This document shows, one piece after another, positions 51,354 through 61,581 of a DNA stretch of 64,000 bases. The DNA lies in contig NZ_JBNVZV010000023.1 in NCBI RefSeq assembly GCF_050496545.1, forward strand, positions 6,996 through 70,995. Direction: 5' to 3'. The notes beneath the pieces were generated by a model, which saw nothing but the letters and a program-made list of their open reading frames with translations, was not told the origin of the DNA and did no database searches. The stretch is from Phycicoccus avicenniae_A. Lineage in GTDB: Bacteria; Actinomycetota; Actinomycetes; Actinomycetales; Dermatophilaceae. The position numbers were made by a program, and so were the translations under genes. Each line of letters begins with the position of its first letter. The stretch's first letter is position 1.

Positions 51354-53093
51354 TCAGCGGTCGGCGGCCACCGCGGGCGCGCCGTCGCCGGGGCCGTCGT
51401 CGGGGCTGTCGACGGGCGGCAGTCCGTCGTCGGCGCCGAGCGTCCCGTTGGGGTCGAAGACGTCGTAGAGGCGCGGCGCCCAGAGGGCCTGGGCGCGGGT
51501 CAGCTCGGGCGGTCCGATGCGTCGCAGCCGGCCCGGGGGACGCTCCGAGGCGGCGGACCCGGCCGCCGGCGCGCTGCGACGCCGCCAGCGGACAGCGGTG
51601 CCCCGCAACGGAGCCCGCGGCCTCGGCACGTGCACCCGGCCGCGCGAGGGACCGCCGTCGCCGTACCAGGCGTCGAGGGCGTCGGCCGTGCGCCCGAGCA
51701 GGTCCCACAGCTCGTCGGGGTCGTCCGGGACGTCCTCGGGGTCCAGGCCGGTGTGCTCGGCGACCAGCTCGCGGCGCAGGCGCAGGGCGAAGGTGTCGGG
51801 GGCGGCGCCACCCTCGGTGCCGCGGTCGTCCATCACGGCGACCGAGACCTCGGAGTCGTTGGTCCAGGACCGGCGGTTGAAGTTGTCCGAGCCGACGCTG
51901 GCCCACACGTCGTCGATGATGCAGACCTTCGAGTGGACGTACACGGGGTACCCGGTGGGGCTGGTCAGCCCGAAGAGGGCGACGCGGTCGCCGCCGGCCT
52001 CGAGGAGCAGATCCATCGCGAGCTTGCGGCCCCAGAGCTGCGGCGGCAGCGACACCGCGCCGTCGACGTCCGGCACGATGGGGATGACCGCGACGAGGTG
52101 CAGGTCGGGGTTCTCGCGCAGCGCCTCGCCGAAGTGCCGGCCGACCTCCTCGGACCAGAGGTACTGGTCCTCGAGGTAGATGAGCCGCCGGGCCGAGCGC
52201 ACCGCCTTGCCGTTGCCGCGCGCCACGCTGCGCTCGCCGTGCGGCGCGAAGTCGAAGCCCTTGGCGAGCAGCGCCGGGTAGGTGCGCATCACCTGCACCG
52301 CCTCGTGCGCACCCTCGGGGGACGGCGGCGGCGGGGCCTGCTCGGGCAGCGGGCGGGGGTCGAGGTCCTCGCCCTGCAGCCGGCTGGAGGCGAAGCGGCC
52401 CGGGTTGCTCGTCAGCGGTGTCGTGTCGTCCCACCGCTCGCGGAACGTCGTCTCGAGGTCGTGCACGGCCGGGCCCTGCACCGCGCACTGCACGTCGTGC
52501 CAGCCCGGCGTGGGCCCGAAGACCCGCGGCATCGGGATGACCTGGGTGTCGCCGCGGTGGTCGGCGGTGTCGCGGCGGCTGTGGCAGAGGTCGATGCCGC
52601 CGACGTAGGCGATGTCGTCCTCGGGACCCACCGCGTGCCGGATGACGACGAGCTTCTGGTGGTGCGAGCCGCCGGGGGCCACCCGCATGTCGCGCAGGCA
52701 CTGCCCGCCCGCCTCGTTGACCCGGGCCGCGAGCTCCCACGACTTCTCGGAGTGGAAGCCGAAGCGGCGCCAGTGCGAGCGCCACAGCAACCCGCGGACC
52801 TCGGCGCCCCGCCGGGCGGCGGCGGCCAGCGTCGCGCCCAGGGTGGCCGCCGGGTCGTCGGTCAGCTGCTGGTCGGGGTCGCCGCGCCAGTCGGCGAAGA
52901 GGACGAGGTCGCCCGGCCCCGTCGCGGAGAGCCGCTCGTGCAGCTCGGCGAAGTAGGTGGCCCCGTGGACGAGCGGGCGCACCACGTTCCCCGTGCTCCA
53001 CGCGACGCCGGGACCGTGCACGGCATCGACGCGGGTGTGGGGGTTGGCGCGCTCCTCGGGGAGGAGGAAGAGGTCGGAGAGCATCGGGCCCAT
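51354..53093 (-). CDS. Phospholipase D family protein (two HKD sites)
   Basis: A 579-residue PLD-superfamily protein with two half-sites: GSHHQKLVVIRHAVGPEDD (about residues 130-150) and YVHSKVCIIDDVWASVGSDN (about 385-405). The first site has His-x-Lys but the Asp expected five residues after the Lys is replaced by Arg, so the two halves are not equivalent. The second is complete. It is of cardiolipin-synthase or phospholipase D size; no clear signal peptide is present, so substrate is uncertain. The next gene on the plus strand starts about 85 bp away, divergently. Confidence 0.88.
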   Translation of the reverse strand: MGPMLSDLFLLPEERANPHTRVDAVHGPGVAWSTGNVVRPLVHGATYFAELHERLSATGPGDLVLFADWRGDPDQQLTDDPAATLGATLAAAARRGAEVRGLLWRSHWRRFGFHSEKSWELAARVNEAGGQCLRDMRVAPGGSHHQKLVVIRHAVGPEDDIAYVGGIDLCHSRRDTADHRGDTQVIPMPRVFGPTPGWHDVQCAVQGPAVHDLETTFRERWDDTTPLTSNPGRFASSRLQGEDLDPRPLPEQAPPPPSPEGAHEAVQVMRTYPALLAKGFDFAPHGERSVARGNGKAVRSARRLIYLEDQYLWSEEVGRHFGEALRENPDLHLVAVIPIVPDVDGAVSLPPQLWGRKLAMDLLLEAGGDRVALFGLTSPTGYPVYVHSKVCIIDDVWASVGSDNFNRRSWTNDSEVSVAVMDDRGTEGGAAPDTFALRLRRELVAEHTGLDPEDVPDDPDELWDLLGRTADALDAWYGDGGPSRGRVHVPRPRAPLRGTAVRWRRRSAPAAGSAASERPPGRLRRIGPPELTRAQALWAPRLYDVFDPNGTLGADDGLPPVDSPDDGPGDGAPAVAADR

Positions 53094-53176
53094 CCTGCCG
53101 GTCCGGGGGCGCGCGCGGAACGGTGGGGATACGAGACCTCGCCCGCCGACCGGCCCGGTGTCCCTACGATGCGGCC

Positions 53177-53875
53177 ATGGCAGGGATGCGGGTCGTGCTC
53201 GCCGAGGACAGCGCGCTGCTCCGGCAGGGGCTCGCGGCGCTGCTCGTCGAGCACGACGCCGTCGACGAGGTCGTCGAGGCCGCCGACCTCGACGAGCTGC
53301 TCGCGGCCGTCGACCACGAGCGCCCGGACGTCGTGCTCGCCGACATCCGGATGCCGCCCACCCACAGCGACGAGGGCATCCGCGCCGCCGAGCGGTTCCG
53401 CCGCAGCCACCCGGGGCTCGGGGTCGTGGTCCTCTCCCAGCACGCCGACGCCGAGGGCGCGCTCGAGCTGGTGGCCGGGGGCAGCACCGGCCGCGCCTAC
53501 CTCCTCAAGGAGCGGGTGGCCGACGTCGAGCAGCTCGTCGCAGCGCTGGTCGCCGTGCAGCGGGGCGAGAGCGTCATCGACCCGCACGTCGTCGACGCGC
53601 TGATGCGCCACCGTCTGCGCTTCGAGCAGGGCCCGGTCGCGCGCCTGACCACCCGCGAGCGCGAGGTGCTCGGCCTCATCGCGACGGGGGCCTCGAACTC
53701 GGCGATCGCCGACCACCTGCACGTCACGTCGCGGGCGGTCGAGAAGCACATCAACTCGATCTTCACCAAGCTCGACCTCCCGTCGGGCGACACCCGGCAC
53801 CGGCGGGTCGCGGCCGTCCTGCTCTACCTCGGCGACAGCCGGTCCTCGGGTGCAGCGGGCGGGCCGGTCCGGTGA
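53177..53875 (+). CDS. NarL/LuxR-type response regulator
   Basis: A 232-residue regulator: receiver domain with Asp11, phospho-acceptor Asp56 (DVVLADIRMPP) and Lys in YLLKERV, and a C-terminal LuxR helix-turn-helix (LTTREREVLGLIATGASNSA, then IADHLHVTSRAVEKHINSIF). ATG at 53177 chosen because a -10 box TACGAT (53165-53170) ends 7 nt before it, which makes the transcript leaderless; the in-frame start at 53123 lies upstream of that box. The stop overlaps the GTG of the sensor kinase by 4 bp. Confidence 0.94.
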   Translation: MAGMRVVLAEDSALLRQGLAALLVEHDAVDEVVEAADLDELLAAVDHERPDVVLADIRMPPTHSDEGIRAAERFRRSHPGLGVVVLSQHADAEGALELVAGGSTGRAYLLKERVADVEQLVAALVAVQRGESVIDPHVVDALMRHRLRFEQGPVARLTTREREVLGLIATGASNSAIADHLHVTSRAVEKHINSIFTKLDLPSGDTRHRRVAAVLLYLGDSRSSGAAGGPVR

Positions 53876-55110
53876 TCTCACCGCGCCGGCGGGAACCCCC
53901 GGTCCGGGACCCGCTGTTCCCCGGGTCGACCCGGCAGCGCATCCGCACCTACCTCGTCGTCAACCTCGTGGCGATCTGGACCTCGGTCGTCGCGCTCGTG
54001 GTCCTCAACCAGCAGGTGCCCTCGCGCTCGATCGTCGTCGACATCGTCGCGCTCGTCGTCGCCGGGGCGGCGTACGCGGTGGCCCTGGTCCTCGCCACCC
54101 GGGGCGCGCTCGGCCCGGCGGCGGCCGTGGCGGTGGGGGGCACGTGGCTCGTCGCCTTCTCGCTCGCCTGGGCCACGCCGTTCACGACGCCGGTGGCGCT
54201 GCTCGTCCTCTACGTCCCGGCCCTGATCCTCACCGACGCCTTCGGGCCGCGCAGCCGCACCGTCCTGCTCACGGCGACCGTGGTGCTCACCGGCGCGCTG
54301 GTGGTCGTCGGGGAGTCGCGGCGCGAGGTCTGGGACGCCAACCACCCCGAGATCCCGGTGCTCGGCCTGCTCGTCGGCCTCTTCACGCTCATCGTGGCCG
54401 GCGTCCTCGTGGTCGGCATCCGCGACACCGCGCTGCGCGTCACGCGGCACAGCCGGGACCTCGAGGAGTCCCGCACCCGGCTCGCGGCGGCGAGCCTGGA
54501 CGCCCGCCGCGACATCGAGCGCGACCTGCACGACGGGGCGCAGCAGCGCCTCACGACCCTGGCCGTCGACATCGGCCGGCTGACCCGGGCGCTGGACACC
54601 GACCCGGAGCGGGCCCGCACCATCGCGCACGGCCTGCACGACCAGCTCCAGGCCGCCATCCGCGAGCTCCGCGACCTCGCGCACGGCATCTACCCGACGG
54701 TCCTCACCGAGCGCGGGCTTGCCGGGGCGCTACCGGCGGCCGCCCGCCGCACCGCCGTCGCGTGCGTCGTCGACGTCGACGGCCTGCGCCACCGCCACGC
54801 CTCGGACGTCGAGGCCGCCGTCTACTTCTGCTGCCTGGAGGCGATGCAGAACGCCGACCGTCACGCGCAGGGCTCGCTCATCAGCGTCGAGGTGTCCGAC
54901 GACGCCCGCGACGGCGAGCCGGTGCTGCGCTTCCGCGTCTCGGACGACGGCCGCGGATTCGACGTCGGCCGGCACCGGGGCGCCCACGGCCTCGCCGGGA
55001 TGCGCGACCGCATCCTGTCGGCCGGAGGGCGGCTCGAGATCCGCTCGGTCCCGGGCGGGGGGACCACCGTCGAGGGACGGTTCCGCAAGGACACCTCGAC
55101 CGCCCGCTGA
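53872..55110 (+). CDS. NarL-type membrane sensor histidine kinase
   Basis: A 412-residue kinase with about five or six membrane helices (residues 35-190, e.g. VVNLVAIWTSVVALVVLNQQ), and the HisKA_3 motif DIERDLHDGAQQRLTTLAVD with His220. The ATP-binding domain has CCLEAMQNADRHAQGS, RVSDDGRGFD and GAHGLAGMRDRILSAGGRLE. DesK/LiaS-like kinases with multiple helices often sense membrane state, but the signal here is unknown. Translationally coupled to the preceding regulator (GTGA overlap). Confidence 0.93.
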   Translation: MISPRRREPPVRDPLFPGSTRQRIRTYLVVNLVAIWTSVVALVVLNQQVPSRSIVVDIVALVVAGAAYAVALVLATRGALGPAAAVAVGGTWLVAFSLAWATPFTTPVALLVLYVPALILTDAFGPRSRTVLLTATVVLTGALVVVGESRREVWDANHPEIPVLGLLVGLFTLIVAGVLVVGIRDTALRVTRHSRDLEESRTRLAAASLDARRDIERDLHDGAQQRLTTLAVDIGRLTRALDTDPERARTIAHGLHDQLQAAIRELRDLAHGIYPTVLTERGLAGALPAAARRTAVACVVDVDGLRHRHASDVEAAVYFCCLEAMQNADRHAQGSLISVEVSDDARDGEPVLRFRVSDDGRGFDVGRHRGAHGLAGMRDRILSAGGRLEIRSVPGGGTTVEGRFRKDTSTAR

Positions 55111-55158
55111 GCACGACCGGGGCGACGGGCGCGGCCCCCGTGATGGTGGTGCAGGCAC

Positions 55159-55177
55159 CACCCCCGGAGCGGGGGTG
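55159..55177 (+). terminator. Hairpin after the NarL-type two-component operon
   Basis: CACCCCC - GGAGC - GGGGGTG, a perfect 7-bp stem with a 5-nt loop, 48 bp after the kinase stop. No U run. The rest of 55111-55346 shows no gene. Confidence 0.55.
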
Positions 55178-55346
55178 CGCGCTACAGACAGGCGGGGGCC
55201 GGACGGGACAGGATCATGAGCGGTGGCCGTCGCAGGGGACGGTTGCACACCCAATCACGAGTCGCGGTACGCCGCATCGTGTCTCGCGGTGGGTCCCCGC
55301 CGTCAGGCCGAGGGACCCATCGCGGGGGGACCGCCGCCGCTGCCCC

Positions 55347-55577
55347 TCAGATCGCCAGCAGCGCGATGACGACCGCGAAGACCAAGGGCACGCCGAACAC
55401 GACGTCGAGCACGTGGAACGGCACCCAGTGCAGGTGCGTGACCTTCCACCCGAAGTCGGCGTCCGGCCACTCCGGCGGCCGCCAAGAACGCGCCCGGTAC
55501 AGCCGCTGGCCGACCAGCAGGAGCGCGTAGATGACGACGGCGACCCACCAGCCGTCGATCATCCCGTTCTCGCGCAC
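55347..55577 (-). CDS. Small two-helix membrane protein
   Basis: A 76-residue protein with two membrane helices (WWVAVVIYALLLVGQRLY and VLDVVFGVPLVFAVVIALLA) and a Trp/His/Pro-rich loop between them (PPEWPDADFGWKVTHLHWVP). GTG at 55577 or ATG at 55562 could start it. It lies 11 bp after the end of the PPi-phosphofructokinase gene on the same strand. No family recognised. Confidence 0.65.
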   Translation of the reverse strand: MRENGMIDGWWVAVVIYALLLVGQRLYRARSWRPPEWPDADFGWKVTHLHWVPFHVLDVVFGVPLVFAVVIALLAI

Positions 55578-55588
55578 CGGAACCCGGC

Positions 55589-56788
55589 TCAGGCCTGGCC
55601 GATGGACCCCAGCAGCTCGGTGAACCAGGGCACCTCGACGTCGAAGGCCTTGCCGCCGCGGATCCGGGGGAACTCCACCGGGCGCAGCTCGTCACCGCGC
55701 TCCTCGTCGTGGCCGACGAGCCCGGGCTCACCGCGCAGGGCGGCGTCGACGGCGAGGTCGGTGCACTCCTTGATGAGCGCCAGGTCGCGCTCGTTGGCCG
55801 GCGCCGACCGCGAGAAGTAGCCGGACTTCTGGACCATCGTCTTCTCGGCGCCGAGCACCTCGGCGAACTGCTTGGCGAACCACGCGCCGGGGTTGACCTT
55901 GTCGAGCTGCACGTGGCCGAACGGGTCCTTCGGGACCTCCTGGCCCGAGGCCTCGAGCTCCGCGACGACCTCCTCCACACCGGCCCCCTCGGACAGGAAG
56001 ATGTTGACGCAGCCCACCTCGTCCATGACGGCGCGCAGCCGCTCACCCTCGGCCGCGATGTCGATGTGCCGCTCGGGCACGAAGACGGCGTGCACGTCCC
56101 AGGCGCGCGGGTCGTTGCCGATGGCCGGCACGAACTCCTGCTCGCCGACCCAGCGGTGGTACTCGGCGGCCGTGGCGGCGGTCAGCCATCCGCAGTGCCG
56201 GCCCATCACCTCGTGGACGACGAGCATCCGCGGGTTCGACGTGTGCTCGGCGATGATGTTCTGCGCGAACCGACTTCCCTGCTCGGCCGCCGTCCACGCA
56301 CCGAGGGACTGGCGGATCGGGATGATGTCGTTGTCGACGGTCTTCGGCAGCCCGACGACGGTCAGCTCGTAGTCGTTCTCGTGCAGGTACGCGGCGAGGT
56401 CGGCGGCCGTCGTGTTCGTGTCGTCGCCCCCGATGGTGTGCAGGACGTCGACGCCATCGGCGGTCAGCTGCTCGGCCGCGACGTGCAGCGGGTCCTGGCC
56501 CTCCTGCACGAGCCCGCGCTTCACGCAGTCGGCGACGTTGGTCAGCTTGACGCGGCTGTTGCCGATCGGGCTGCCGCCGAACCGGTGCAGCAGGTGTGCC
56601 TTCTCCCGGACCTCCGGCGTCACCTCCACGTACTCGCCCGTGAGCAGGCCCGCGTAGCCGTTGGTGTACGCGATGATCCGCACGTCGGGCGCGACCTCGG
56701 TGTAGCGCTCGATGAGCCCGCCGACGGCGGAGGACAGGCACGGCGCGAGGCCGCCGGCGGTGAGCATGGCGACGGTGCGGACGGTCAT
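55589..56788 (-). CDS. Pyrophosphate-dependent 6-phosphofructokinase
   Basis: A 399-residue phosphofructokinase. It phosphorylates fructose-6-phosphate in glycolysis. The nucleotide/PPi region reads HTIGGDDTNTTAADLA (GGDD at 120-123) and LPKTVDNDIIPIRQSLGA (PKTVDND at 148-154). Asp as the second residue of the GGDD motif and Lys in PKTxDND are the determinants that select PPi over ATP in the family, so a PPi-dependent enzyme is the best reading. MGRHCGWLTAATA and the PGAWFAKQFAEVL segment complete the substrate site. ATG start 56788. Confidence 0.92.
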   Translation of the reverse strand: MTVRTVAMLTAGGLAPCLSSAVGGLIERYTEVAPDVRIIAYTNGYAGLLTGEYVEVTPEVREKAHLLHRFGGSPIGNSRVKLTNVADCVKRGLVQEGQDPLHVAAEQLTADGVDVLHTIGGDDTNTTAADLAAYLHENDYELTVVGLPKTVDNDIIPIRQSLGAWTAAEQGSRFAQNIIAEHTSNPRMLVVHEVMGRHCGWLTAATAAEYHRWVGEQEFVPAIGNDPRAWDVHAVFVPERHIDIAAEGERLRAVMDEVGCVNIFLSEGAGVEEVVAELEASGQEVPKDPFGHVQLDKVNPGAWFAKQFAEVLGAEKTMVQKSGYFSRSAPANERDLALIKECTDLAVDAALRGEPGLVGHDEERGDELRPVEFPRIRGGKAFDVEVPWFTELLGSIGQA

Positions 56789-56959
56789 GGGGGTCGCTCC
56801 TTCGAGGGCGGGTGGGGCGTCGGTCCCATTCTGGCAAGGTCGCGGCCGCGGGTGTGGCCGGGGTCACCATCGTGGACGTCCGCCCGGCGCGTGAGCCCCC
56901 TTCCGGCGCGGGAGCCTCCTGCAGGCGGCTCTGCCGCGGGAACGCGGCTCGCGAACCGG

Positions 56960-58045
56960 TCAGAGGGTGGCGGCGACCAGCTCGGCGGTCTGCAGCATGT
57001 TCAGGGCGGCGCCCTTGCGGAGGTTGTCGCCGCAGATGAACAGGTCGAGGGTGGTCGGGGCGTCCTCGGCCTGGCGGATGCGGCCGGCGAAGCGCGGGTC
57101 GGCACCGACGACGTCGTTGGGCGTCGGGAACTCGGGCTCGTCGGGGTCGTCGAGGACGACGACGGCCGGCGCCTCGACGAGCGCCTGACGGGCCTCGGCC
57201 ACCTTGATGCGACGGCCGAAGGTCGCGTGCACGGTGACCGAGTGCGACGACACCACCGGCACCCGCACGCACGTCGCGGACACCGGCAGGTCCGGCAGGT
57301 CGAGGATCTTGCGCGTCTCGTCGCGGACCTTGGTCTCCTCCGACGTCCAGCCCTCCCCCACGTGGTGCCCGACGAAGGGAACGACGTTGAGCGCCAACGG
57401 TGCCGGGAACGGCGACTCCGTGCCGAGCTCGTGCTCGACGAGGCGCCGGACATCCCCCGGGCGGGTGCCGAGCTCGCGGTCGCCGTGGACGACGTCGAGC
57501 TCGTCGTGCAGGCGCGCCATCCCGGCGCGCCCGAGCCCCGAGGCCGCCTGGAAGGTCGTGACGACGAGGCTGGTCAGCTCCCATCCGCTGTGGAGCACCG
57601 CGAGGACGTCGATCATCGTCATCACGGTGGCGCCGGGGTTGGCGATGATGCCGCGCGGACGGTCCGACACCCGTCGCGGGTTGACCTCGGGCACCACGAG
57701 CGGGACGTCGGGGTCGGTGCGGAAGACCGTCGAGTTGTCGATGCAGACGATCCCGCGGGCCGCCGCCAGCTCGACCCACTCGCGGGCGATGGTCGGCGGG
57801 ATGTCGAAGACGGCGACGTCGAGGCCGTCGAAGAAGCCGGGCTCGACGGCCTCGACGGTGATCTCCTCGTCGCCGACGCGCAGGACCCGGCCGACGTCCT
57901 CGGCGCCGGCCGCCACGCGCACCTCGCCCCACGCGTGGCGGTGCATCGGGAGGATCTGGAGGACGACCCTCCCCACGGCCCCCGTCGCGCCGACGACGCC
58001 GAGGGTGGGTCGCCGGTCGCCGCGAGGAGCGTCGGTGGAGGTCAC
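56960..58045 (-). CDS. asd: Aspartate-semialdehyde dehydrogenase homologue lacking the catalytic Cys
   Basis: A 361-residue ASADH family protein, expected to reduce aspartyl-4-phosphate to the semialdehyde for Lys/Met/Thr and peptidoglycan synthesis. The NADP site is GVVGATGAVGRVVLQIL; VCIDNSTVFRTDPDVPLVVP, FQAASGLGRAGM, SEETKVRDETRKIL and CVRVPVVSSHSVTVHATF match the family, including the catalytic His. At the active site, where the family has NPNC(S/T)T, this protein has IIANPGATVMTMID: residue 139 is Ala (codon GCC at 57631-57629) and the preceding Asn is Gly. As read it cannot form the thioester intermediate. It follows lysC by 1 bp in one operon. Confidence 0.88.
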   Translation of the reverse strand: MTSTDAPRGDRRPTLGVVGATGAVGRVVLQILPMHRHAWGEVRVAAGAEDVGRVLRVGDEEITVEAVEPGFFDGLDVAVFDIPPTIAREWVELAAARGIVCIDNSTVFRTDPDVPLVVPEVNPRRVSDRPRGIIANPGATVMTMIDVLAVLHSGWELTSLVVTTFQAASGLGRAGMARLHDELDVVHGDRELGTRPGDVRRLVEHELGTESPFPAPLALNVVPFVGHHVGEGWTSEETKVRDETRKILDLPDLPVSATCVRVPVVSSHSVTVHATFGRRIKVAEARQALVEAPAVVVLDDPDEPEFPTPNDVVGADPRFAGRIRQAEDAPTTLDLFICGDNLRKGAALNMLQTAELVAATL

Positions 58046-58046
58046 G

Positions 58047-59321
<1,275 letters not shown>

Positions 59322-59427
59322 GGTGGCTCTCCCGGGACGGTGGTGCTGGGCTGGCCTCCACCCTACCGAGCCGTCCACGGACCGGACTGGGCGCCCACAT
59401 CCCGGAAGCGCGGCCGGCGCTCCGGCC

Positions 59428-59570
59428 GTCCACCTTTCGACGAATGTGTCAGTTCTCGTACGCCGCGCCCGTCCACCTTTCGACGAATGTGTCAGTTCTC
59501 GTACGCCGCGCCCGTCCACCTTTCGACGAATGTGTCAGTTGTTGTACGCCGCGGCCGTCCACCCATCGAC
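59428..59570. repeat. 43-bp tandem repeat, three full copies and a partial fourth
   Basis: Unit starts GTCCACCTTTCGACGAATGT at 59428, 59471 and 59514, and a degenerate fourth begins at 59557 (GTCCACCCATCGAC). Units one and two are identical apart from the last bases; the third differs in a few positions near its end. It fills most of the 311-bp gap between the divergent lysC and FAD-oxidoreductase genes. No ORF here is believable; the short ORFs are repeat artefacts. Confidence 0.85.
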
Positions 59571-59632
59571 TCCGGCGTCGAGGGTCGGTGCGAACCTTCC
59601 ACCGGGCCCGTGCGCCGCGTAGCGTCGGCGCC

Positions 59633-60760
59633 ATGTCGATCGTCATCGTCGGAGCAGGGCTCGCGGGCGCCACGGCCGCCACCGAGCTGCGGGAGCAGGG
59701 CTACGAGGGACCGGTGGTCCTCCTGGGCGCCGAGGACCACCCGCCCTACGAGCGGCCCCCGCTGTCCAAGGCCTACCTCCTCGGCGACGACCCCTTCGAC
59801 AAGGCGCTCGTGCACCCCGCCGAGTGGTACGCCGAGCACGACGTCGACCTGCGCCTCGGCGTGACCGCCACCGGCCTCGACACCGACGCCCACGTCCTCA
59901 CGACCTCGGCCGGGGAGGTCACCTACGAGAAGCTGCTCCTCGCCACCGGCGCCGAGCCGCGCGTGCTCCCGCTCGCCGAGGAGACCGACGTCCCGGTCGC
60001 GTACCTGCGCACCGTCGAGGACTCCGACCGCCTCCGTGACGCCTTCGGGTCGGGGAAGCGCATCGTCGTCGTCGGGGGCGGCTGGATCGGCCTCGAGGTC
60101 GCCGCCGCCGCGCGCTCGGCCGGCTCCGACGTCACCGTCTTCGAGATGGATGACCTGCCGCTGCAGCGCGTGCTGGGCCCCACCGTCGCCCAGGTCTTCG
60201 CCGACCTGCACCGCGAGCACGGCGTCGACCTGCGCCTCGGCGCCGAGGTGACCCCCGCGGACCTCGCGGGCGCCGACCTCGTCGTCGCCGGTATCGGCGT
60301 CAGGCCGCGCGTCGACCTCGCCCACGACGGCGGGCTCGACGTCGACGACGGCGTGCTCGTCGACTCGCGTCTGCGCACCTCGGTCCCGTCCGTGTACGCC
60401 GTCGGCGACGTCGCCAACCACGCCCACCCCCGGCTGGGCCGCCGGATCCGGGTCGAGCACTGGGACACCGCGATCAAGCAGGGCAAGGTGGCGGCGCACA
60501 ACCTCGCCGGCGGGGACGAGGAGTACGAGGCGATGCCCTACTTCTTCACCGACCAGTACGACCTCGGGATGGAGTACGTCGGCCATGCCTCGGCCGAGGA
60601 CGAGGTCGTCGTCCACGGCAGCCTCGAGGACCGCGAGTTCCGCGCGTTCTGGCTGCGCGACGGCGACGTCGTCGCGGCGATGCACGCCAACGACTGGGAC
60701 GCCGGCGACGCCATCAAGGCGGCCGTCGAGTCCGGCGAGCTGCCGGAGGAGCAGTCCTGA
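59633..60760 (+). CDS. FAD/NAD(P)-dependent oxidoreductase, ferredoxin-reductase type
   Basis: A 375-residue flavoprotein of the two-dinucleotide-fold class (ferredoxin/rubredoxin-reductase-like). N-terminal FAD site SIVIVGAGLAGATAATELRE, NAD(P) site RIVVVGGGWIGLEVAAAARS and the C-terminal FAD motif SVYAVGDVANHAHPRLG are present, plus PPYERPPLSKAYL typical of ferredoxin reductases. Electron partner unknown. The ATG at 59633 is chosen because the FAD fold starts there; a -10-like TAGCGT lies 8 nt upstream. The stop shares one base with the next gene (TGATG). Confidence 0.9.
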   Translation: MSIVIVGAGLAGATAATELREQGYEGPVVLLGAEDHPPYERPPLSKAYLLGDDPFDKALVHPAEWYAEHDVDLRLGVTATGLDTDAHVLTTSAGEVTYEKLLLATGAEPRVLPLAEETDVPVAYLRTVEDSDRLRDAFGSGKRIVVVGGGWIGLEVAAAARSAGSDVTVFEMDDLPLQRVLGPTVAQVFADLHREHGVDLRLGAEVTPADLAGADLVVAGIGVRPRVDLAHDGGLDVDDGVLVDSRLRTSVPSVYAVGDVANHAHPRLGRRIRVEHWDTAIKQGKVAAHNLAGGDEEYEAMPYFFTDQYDLGMEYVGHASAEDEVVVHGSLEDREFRAFWLRDGDVVAAMHANDWDAGDAIKAAVESGELPEEQS

Positions 60761-60957
60761 TGACGCGCCCCGTCGCGCTCGTGCTGGGCGGCGTGCTGGT
60801 GCTGGTCGGCCTGCTCTGGACCGGTCAGGGCCTCGGCTGGATCGGCGGCAGCCCGATGACCGGCGTCACGCTCTGGGCGGTCGTCGGGCCGGTGGTCGCC
60901 CTGCTCGGGCTGCTCATCGCCCTGCGCGGCGGTCGCGGTCGGGCGACGCGCCCCTGA
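60760..60957 (+). CDS. Small two-helix membrane protein
   Basis: A 65-residue protein, PVALVLGGVLVLVGLLWTGQ (helix 1), then GVTLWAVVGPVVALLGLLIA (helix 2), with a basic Arg/Gly tail. ATG overlaps the oxidoreductase stop by one base, so they are co-translated. Similar tiny membrane proteins occur in many actinobacteria; function unknown. Confidence 0.7.
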   Translation: MTRPVALVLGGVLVLVGLLWTGQGLGWIGGSPMTGVTLWAVVGPVVALLGLLIALRGGRGRATRP

Positions 60958-60984
60958 GCGCTGGCCCCTGACCCCTCGAACCCC

Positions 60985-61581
60985 TCAGGGGTGCAGCGCG
61001 TCGAACTCCGCCTCGGACACGACGTCGGCATCGGCGTCGAGGCGCACGTGCGCCAGCAGGGTCTGGACCACGCGCAGCGCCGCGGCGGCGCGCTCGCCCC
61101 AGTCCGAGAGGTAGCTGAACTGCCACCACCACAGGGCCTCCAGCGGACGCCCGGCGGCGTGGTGCTGGAGCCCGTGCGAGAGGGCGCCGGCGACGGCGAC
61201 GAGGTCGTTGGAGACCGACCCGACCCCGAGCTCGGGGGTGGTCAGCGGGTCGACGACGTCGGCGTACTCGTCGAGGCCGTCGAAGAGGTTGGCCAGCCCC
61301 TCGCGCAGCGGGGCCAGCTCGGGGTCGGGGGTGTCGGGCTCGAAGCGCTCCTCGGGCACGACGTCCTCGACGGCGCCGAGCCGGGCCCCGGAGACGAGGA
61401 CCTGGGAGAGCGCGAGCAGCAGCATCGGCAGGGCGGCGTCGGGCGCCTCGCCGGCGGCCAGCTCGCGCAGCGTCGTGAGGTAGGTCCGCGCGTCCATCGC
61501 GGTCTCCTCGGCCAGGGCCGCCCAGTCGGCGGCGACGGCCTGCGTGGCCTGCTCCGGCGTGGGGGTGGTGGTGTCAGGCAC
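60985..61581 (-). CDS. DUF5063-type protein
   Basis: A 198-residue soluble, acidic protein with helical segments AAMDARTYL-type start, LPMLLLALSQVLVSGARLGA, SNDLVAVAGALSHGLQHHAA and ALWWWQFSYLSDWGERAAAA. It resembles the DUF5063 family commonly encoded next to recR in actinobacteria; function unknown. GTG at 61581 overlaps the recR stop by 8 bp, which fixes the operon order recR-DUF5063. Confidence 0.75.
   Translation of the reverse strand: MPDTTTPTPEQATQAVAADWAALAEETAMDARTYLTTLRELAAGEAPDAALPMLLLALSQVLVSGARLGAVEDVVPEERFEPDTPDPELAPLREGLANLFDGLDEYADVVDPLTTPELGVGSVSNDLVAVAGALSHGLQHHAAGRPLEALWWWQFSYLSDWGERAAAALRVVQTLLAHVRLDADADVVSEAEFDALHP

Noticed and set aside
59428..59570. CRISPR array
   Set aside because: The 43-bp units are contiguous tandem copies with no variable spacers between them, so this is a simple tandem repeat.
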